A stretch of 64,000 nt of DNA from NCBI GenBank assembly GCA_020845705.1, contig JADLFH010000030.1:1-64000 (forward strand), written 5' to 3'. This DNA is from Microthrixaceae bacterium (GTDB taxonomy: Bacteria; Actinomycetota; Acidimicrobiia; Acidimicrobiales; Microtrichaceae). The position numbers and the translations under genes were made by a program. Within the stretch, counting starts at the first letter, position 1. Every line of letters starts with the position of its first letter. Positions 59,649 to 64,000 of the stretch are shown one piece after another. Below the pieces are notes generated by a model. It ran no database searches. It was not told where the DNA came from and was given only the letters and a program-made list of their open reading frames with translations.

Positions 59649-61381
59649 GCCGCGTCCGCGGTGCGGAGCTGGGACTCGACGATCTCCGCGTACGTGGGGC
59701 ATGTGGCGAGCAGTTCGTGGTGGGTGCCGATTCCGACCGCCGCACCGTCCTCCATCACCACGATCTGGTGGGCATCGACGATCGTCGACACGCGTTGCGC
59801 GACGATCAACACCGCTGCGTCGCGGGTCCAGGGCACCAGGGCGGCGCGCAGACGGGCGTCGGTTGCAAGGTCGAGTGCGGAGAACGAGTCGTCGAAGAGG
59901 TAGATCAGGGGCCGGCGCAGCAGCGCCCGCGCAATCGCGAGACGTTGCCGTTGTCCTCCGGAGACGTTCGTGCCGCCCTGGGTGATCGGCGCGTCGAGAC
60001 CCTCGGGCATCTCCGACACGAACTCGGCCGCCTGCGCGACTCCGAGAGCCGCCCACAGTTCGTCGTCGGTTGCGCCGGGGTCGCCGTGGCGGAGGTTGGT
60101 GGCGACTGTGCCGGAGAACAGATACGGCCTCTGGGGCACCAGCCCGATCTGCCGCCACAGCTCCTCGGGGTCCAGTTGTCCCACGTCGACGCCACGGACC
60201 AGGACCGAACCTCCGGTGACGTCCATGAGCCTGGGGATGAGGTTCAACAGCGTCGTCTTGCCTGCGCCAGTACTGCCAATGATGGCGGTTGTGGTGCCCT
60301 GCCGGGCCGTGAAAGAGATGTCGGCCACCACCGGCGCCTCGGCGCCGGGGTAGCGGAAGGTGGCGCCACGTAGCTCCAGGGGCGCAGCGGTGGGGTCGGA
60401 CGGGGCGATGGGGGCAGCGGGCGCCTTCACCGACGACTCGGTGTCGAGTACCTCCTGGATCCTTTCCGCGCAGACGCCCGCCCGGGGGATCAGCACCGCC
60501 ATGAAGGTGGCCATCATCACCGACATGAGGATCTGTGCCAGGTAGGTGAGAAATGCGATCAGCGCGCCGATCCCCATCGCGCCGTCGCCGATGCGGATGG
60601 CGCCGAGCCAGATCGCGGCGACCGTGGAAGCGTTCAGCACGAACAGCACGGTGGGAAACATCCGCGCCATCAGCCGCCCTGCTCGAAGCGATGTGGCGGT
60701 CAGTTCGTCGTTGCTGCCGCCGAAACGAGCCACCTCGTGTTCCTCGCGCACGAACGCCCTCACGACACGAAGGCCGTTGAGCTGTTCGCGCAGAATGCGG
60801 TTGACCGAGTCGATCTGTTCCTGCATCAGACGGAACGCCGGCACGAGACGGCTGACGATCAACGCGATGGCGACCCCGAGGATCGGCACGCTGAACACCA
60901 GCAGGACCGACATGCCCACGTCCTCCCGCAACGCCATGAGGGTGCCGCCCACCGTCATGATCGGTGCGGCGATGAACAACGCGCAGATCATCTGCACGAG
61001 CATCTGGACCTGCTGCACATCGTTGGTGATCCGTGTGATCAGCGAGGGGGCACCGAAGGCCGCGACCTCACGAGCCGAGAAGTCGTTCACTCTTACGAAC
61101 AGGGCGTTGCGGACATCCCGACCAAAGCCCATCGCGGCCCGCGAGCCGAAGTAGACCGCGACGATCGCGAACAGCACCTGGAGGAGTGTGAGCCCCAAGA
61201 GGAGCCCTCCCCGGCTCCAGATGTAGCCGCTGTCGCCGGAAACCACGCCCTTGTCGATGATGTCGGCGTTCACGCTCGGCAGCGCCAGGTTGGCGACGGT
61301 CTGGAGCACCTGTAGCAGCATCACCGCGACGAGCTCTCGCCGGTAGGTGGGGAGATGGGTGCGTAGAAGCTTCAGAAGCAC
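59645..61381 (-). CDS. ABC exporter half-transporter with degenerate NBD
   Basis: A 578-residue fused permease-ATPase. Walker A is GSTGAGKTTLL, signature VSGGQRQRL, and Walker B reads IYLFDDSFSALD, where the catalytic Glu is replaced by Asp. Such a change is the hallmark of the degenerate site of heterodimeric exporters (TM287/288, BmrCD). GTG 61381 with GGAGG upstream is preferred; ATG 61405 is possible. It is the first gene of the two-gene operon. Confidence 0.9.
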   Translation of the reverse strand: MLLKLLRTHLPTYRRELVAVMLLQVLQTVANLALPSVNADIIDKGVVSGDSGYIWSRGGLLLGLTLLQVLFAIVAVYFGSRAAMGFGRDVRNALFVRVNDFSAREVAAFGAPSLITRITNDVQQVQMLVQMICALFIAAPIMTVGGTLMALREDVGMSVLLVFSVPILGVAIALIVSRLVPAFRLMQEQIDSVNRILREQLNGLRVVRAFVREEHEVARFGGSNDELTATSLRAGRLMARMFPTVLFVLNASTVAAIWLGAIRIGDGAMGIGALIAFLTYLAQILMSVMMATFMAVLIPRAGVCAERIQEVLDTESSVKAPAAPIAPSDPTAAPLELRGATFRYPGAEAPVVADISFTARQGTTTAIIGSTGAGKTTLLNLIPRLMDVTGGSVLVRGVDVGQLDPEELWRQIGLVPQRPYLFSGTVATNLRHGDPGATDDELWAALGVAQAAEFVSEMPEGLDAPITQGGTNVSGGQRQRLAIARALLRRPLIYLFDDSFSALDLATDARLRAALVPWTRDAAVLIVAQRVSTIVDAHQIVVMEDGAAVGIGTHHELLATCPTYAEIVESQLRTADAA

Positions 61382-61494
61382 ATGGTCCTCCGTTCGTGAG
61401 GCCATCCCCAGAATCGGTGGAGCCGCATTCTGGCAGGCCCGCCAGGACCCTTCGGTGTGGGCGGTCACCAGAGGATGTTCGTACCCTGGCGACG

Positions 61495-62256
61495 ATGGGG
61501 AATCCATGGCGGCGGCTGGTTGGGTTGACACTGCTTGTGTCGATGGCGGTGTTCGGTGCCGGATGCGGACCATTCGGCTACGACGTCCACGTCGACACGG
61601 TTGAGGTGCGTCCGGGGTCGATCGTCGCGCGAGGGTGGGTACACGACGCCTTCGCCCAACGTGAACATGGCTGTCCCGCCATGCGAGTGAGCGTCGATGG
61701 CGTGCGGCAGTCCAGTTCCGCTCCCTGTCCGGTGTTCGGGTCGCGGCCCGATGTCGATGCCGTCATGGGAGGGCGCAACGCCGCGTTGCCGGAGATGCCG
61801 ATCAGCGGTCTGGGCAGAGGGGCTCATCGGCTGTGTGTCGACGTGGTGGCTGGTTCCTCCGTAGCCGCTGCGGCGTTCGAACCGGCCACCTGCACCGATG
61901 TCGTGGTCCCCTTCGACCAGCATGACCGCTCGGCGCTCGACATGGTGGTGGTCGGAGGCACGAGGGTGGAGGCGGCGGGTTGGTACAGCCAGGTGACGAC
62001 CGATCCGCAACCGGGAGGCTTCGTGCCGTCGTGGTCCCTCGACGGGTTGTGGATCGGCGACATCCGGGCCCTGAGCTTCACCGAAGGGCGCACGCAACGT
62101 CCTGATGTAGCGCTTGTCCACGGACCGAGAGCCGAAGGCTTCACCCTGGTCATCGACTCCTTGGCCGCGGGAAGCCATCGGCTGTGTCTCGGGCTCAAGA
62201 GCCAGACCTCGGGCAACCTCAGCGGCGTGATCTCCTGCCGCTCCTTCACAGTGTGA
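61495..62256 (+). CDS. lipoprotein of unknown function
   Basis: A 253-residue protein with a type II signal peptide: a basic N-terminus (MGNPWRR), a hydrophobic stretch and lipobox FGAGC, so it would be anchored through Cys24 or so. The mature part has two or three similar beta-rich repeats (HRLCVDVVAGS, HRLCLGLKSQTSG). No catalytic motif is recognised. It is divergent from the ABC operon, and a hairpin (62257-62278) follows it at once. Confidence 0.72.
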   Translation: MGNPWRRLVGLTLLVSMAVFGAGCGPFGYDVHVDTVEVRPGSIVARGWVHDAFAQREHGCPAMRVSVDGVRQSSSAPCPVFGSRPDVDAVMGGRNAALPEMPISGLGRGAHRLCVDVVAGSSVAAAAFEPATCTDVVVPFDQHDRSALDMVVVGGTRVEAAGWYSQVTTDPQPGGFVPSWSLDGLWIGDIRALSFTEGRTQRPDVALVHGPRAEGFTLVIDSLAAGSHRLCLGLKSQTSGNLSGVISCRSFTV

Positions 62257-62278
62257 GCGGGCGCTGCCGTTTGCCCGC
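62257..62278. terminator. possible bidirectional terminator hairpin
   Basis: GCGGGC (62257-62262), ten bases, GCCCGC (62273-62278). It begins right after the lipoprotein TGA and lies 45 bp before the 3' end of the convergent rnpB gene. No U tract follows. Confidence 0.33.
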
Positions 62279-62323
62279 CCGCGTGCCTGCCTGCCCGCCC
62301 GGTGGGTGTCAGGCCGTGGTGCT

Positions 62324-62683
<360 letters not shown>

Positions 62684-62701
<18 letters not shown>

Positions 62702-63142
62702 AGCGGTCCCAGCGTAGGCCGTGGGCGGCGGGCAGCGCTGCGCCAGGACCACCTCGCGGGTCGGAACCCGCCACAGGATCCAGCCGACGCCGACGACTCC
62801 GGCGATCGCGACGCCGGCGACGACCCACAGCCGGTCGATGCGCCAGCCGCTGAACGCGCACATCCCCACGATCATCGGACATGCCATCGCCTTGGCGCGT
62901 CGCGGCATTCCGAGCCCGGCGCGGTAGTCGCCGACCATGCGGCCCACGCCAGGCAGGCCCAAGAGCCAGGTTTCGAGGCGGGTGCTGGATCGGCTGAAGC
63001 ACCAAGCGGCCGCCACCATGAATCCCGTTGTCGGTATACCTGGAACCACAACGCCGATCGCTCCAAGAGCGACGCAGGCCAAGCCCACGGCCATCCAGAC
63101 GAGGCGCAAGGTGCGGCTTCGTCGGTGGAGGTGGGGCTCCAT
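62684..63142 (-). CDS. DUF454 (YbaN)-family small membrane protein
   Basis: A 152-residue membrane protein with hydrophobic segments (RLVWMAVGLACVALGAIG, VVAGVAIAGVVGVGWIL) and the family motif PGIPTTGFMVAAAWCFSRSS. Its role is unknown. The stop (62684-62686) lies 15-18 bp inside the 5' end of rnpB on the same strand, so rnpB is embedded in its tail and the rnpB promoter would lie in this coding region. Confidence 0.78.
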
Positions 63143-63155
63143 CGAACGCTCCTGG

Positions 63156-63521
63156 TCAGACGATCTCAGCCAGGTCCTGAACCATCAGGACCGTGAGGAG
63201 GCCAATCACCGCCAGATTGAGGGTGCTGATGGGCCACTTCCAGCGGTGATCGGAGATCCAGAAGCGTCGGATGCTCGCGATGTTCGACACGATCGCGACC
63301 ACGCCGATCACGATTCCCACCCAAGGACCGACCGACGCGGTGACGCCGACGACCGGGAGGATCCAAGGGAACACCACGTAGGTGAGCGTGCAGCGGATAG
63401 CTGAGATCAGCACCGACCGGCTGAAGATCCGGGTGGCTGCCGCATCGTCGATGGCTGTGTTCGCTGCGGTGTCCCCGACGAGAGCGGGCGCGGCGTAATC
63501 GGCCTGGGTCATGGCCCACAT
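63156..63521 (-). CDS. small integral membrane protein
   Basis: A 121-residue protein with three hydrophobic segments (AIRCTLTYVVFPWILPVVG, WVGIVIGVVAIVSNIASI, TLNLAVIGLLTVLMVQDL). I do not recognise a family. It ends 14 bp before the YbaN-like gene starts, on the same strand, so both probably share a transcript that continues to rnpB. Confidence 0.62.
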   Translation of the reverse strand: MWAMTQADYAAPALVGDTAANTAIDDAAATRIFSRSVLISAIRCTLTYVVFPWILPVVGVTASVGPWVGIVIGVVAIVSNIASIRRFWISDHRWKWPISTLNLAVIGLLTVLMVQDLAEIV

Positions 63522-63601
63522 GCTGGCCCATGGCGCTCGCGAAAGCCCATCGCGGCGTGGTTCGATGGGTCACGTCAAGTGGACACTGGCAGACTCGGTC
63601 C

Positions 63602-64000
63602 GTGATCGAGGAGCTTGCGGAGATCGGCATCACGGTCGTCTCCCGCTGGATCTTCAACTGCTACGTGATCCACGACGGTGGCGCCGGCGTACCCGTGGTG
63701 GTCGACCTTGGGCTGGCTTCGCATGTGGATGTCGTGGCGGCCGAACTCGCGCGGCTGGGTGTCGGCCTGGAGGGGCTCCACGTCGTCGCGACGCATGGAC
63801 ACGCGGATCACCTGGGCGGAGTCCCGGAGCTGGGCCGTCGAGCAGAGCCCACGCTTTCGCTGCCGGCAACCCTGTCCGCGATGGCCGAGGGATCGCTGCC
63901 CCTCCGCTCGCCCGGCCCTCGGGATGTGGTACGGATCGCTCCGGTGTTGGGAGACCAGCCACGTGATCTCGGCGCCCTGGGTGAGCTCGTGGGAGCCGCG
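63602..64000 (+). CDS. MBL-fold metallohydrolase, 3' end outside window
   Basis: GTG 63602 opens a frame that runs off the right edge; 133 codons are visible. The metal-binding motif HxHxDH is met by THGHADHLGG. The upstream strand VSRWIFNCYVIHDGG is typical of the family. Substrate unknown. It is divergent from the small membrane protein gene, 80 bp away. Confidence 0.75.
   Translation, partial: MIEELAEIGITVVSRWIFNCYVIHDGGAGVPVVVDLGLASHVDVVAAELARLGVGLEGLHVVATHGHADHLGGVPELGRRAEPTLSLPATLSAMAEGSLPLRSPGPRDVVRIAPVLGDQPRDLGALGELVGAA

Overview
The window is GC-rich chromosomal DNA from an actinobacterium. Gene content and order (hrcA-dnaJ-rsmE, phoH-ybeY-corC-era, uppS-recO, glyS, dnaG-rpoD, a BldD orthologue, class Ia nrdAB) suggest a deep-branching lineage such as the Acidimicrobiia. 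That placement is inference; no 16S rRNA gene is present. Genes are dense, with many 4-bp ATGA/GTGA or TGATG overlaps.

Layout. 1-5.6 kb: the 3' end of an ImmA/IrrE-type metallopeptidase gene, then lepA and the heat-shock group hrcA-dnaJ-rsmE behind a perfect CIRCE operator. 5.7-14.4 kb: a BldD-like c-di-GMP sensor, then on the minus strand a Tad/Flp pilus operon (CpaB-TadZ-TadA-TadB-TadC-Flp-like pilin-three TadE/G-like proteins-40-aa membrane peptide) ending in a pseudokinase-LysM membrane protein. 14.4-14.8 kb: a shared intergenic region with two copies of a 20-bp repeat, next to a small excisionase-type HTH gene. 15-28.4 kb: the housekeeping block phoH, ybeY, corC-like, era, DinG-like helicase, uppS, recO, a proline-rich membrane protein, glyS, dnaG, rpoD. 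28.5-34.1 kb: tRNA-Asn, tRNA-CAT and tRNA-Val among a flavin oxidoreductase, an inositol-phosphatase-like enzyme, a Nudix hydrolase and a DEAD-box helicase. 34.2-48.9 kb is more accessory: an AfsR/SARP-type regulator, a Baeyer-Villiger-type monooxygenase with a methyltransferase, a large secreted beta-propeller protein, fumarase, a small metallopeptidase-like protein, a CoA-transferase, an SGNH esterase carrying a Flp-pilin-type leader, and a second Nudix hydrolase. 49-64 kb: nrdAB, a Gfo/Idh/MocA oxidoreductase, a class A penicillin-binding protein, a coiled-coil zinc-ribbon protein, a histidine phosphatase, a heterodimeric ABC exporter, a lipoprotein, the RNase P RNA gene (rnpB), two small membrane proteins and the start of an MBL-fold hydrolase.

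How parts fit. CIRCE plus HrcA should control hrcA-dnaJ. BldD keeps every residue of the c-di-GMP signature and lies beside the pilus operon, so second-messenger control of surface structures is a reasonable inference. The paired repeats between the pilus operon and the HTH gene are candidate operators. Three near-identical palindromes (after glyS, after rpoD, near 45.2 kb) form a dispersed repeat family, and an unrelated tandem hairpin lies at 57.6 kb between convergent genes.
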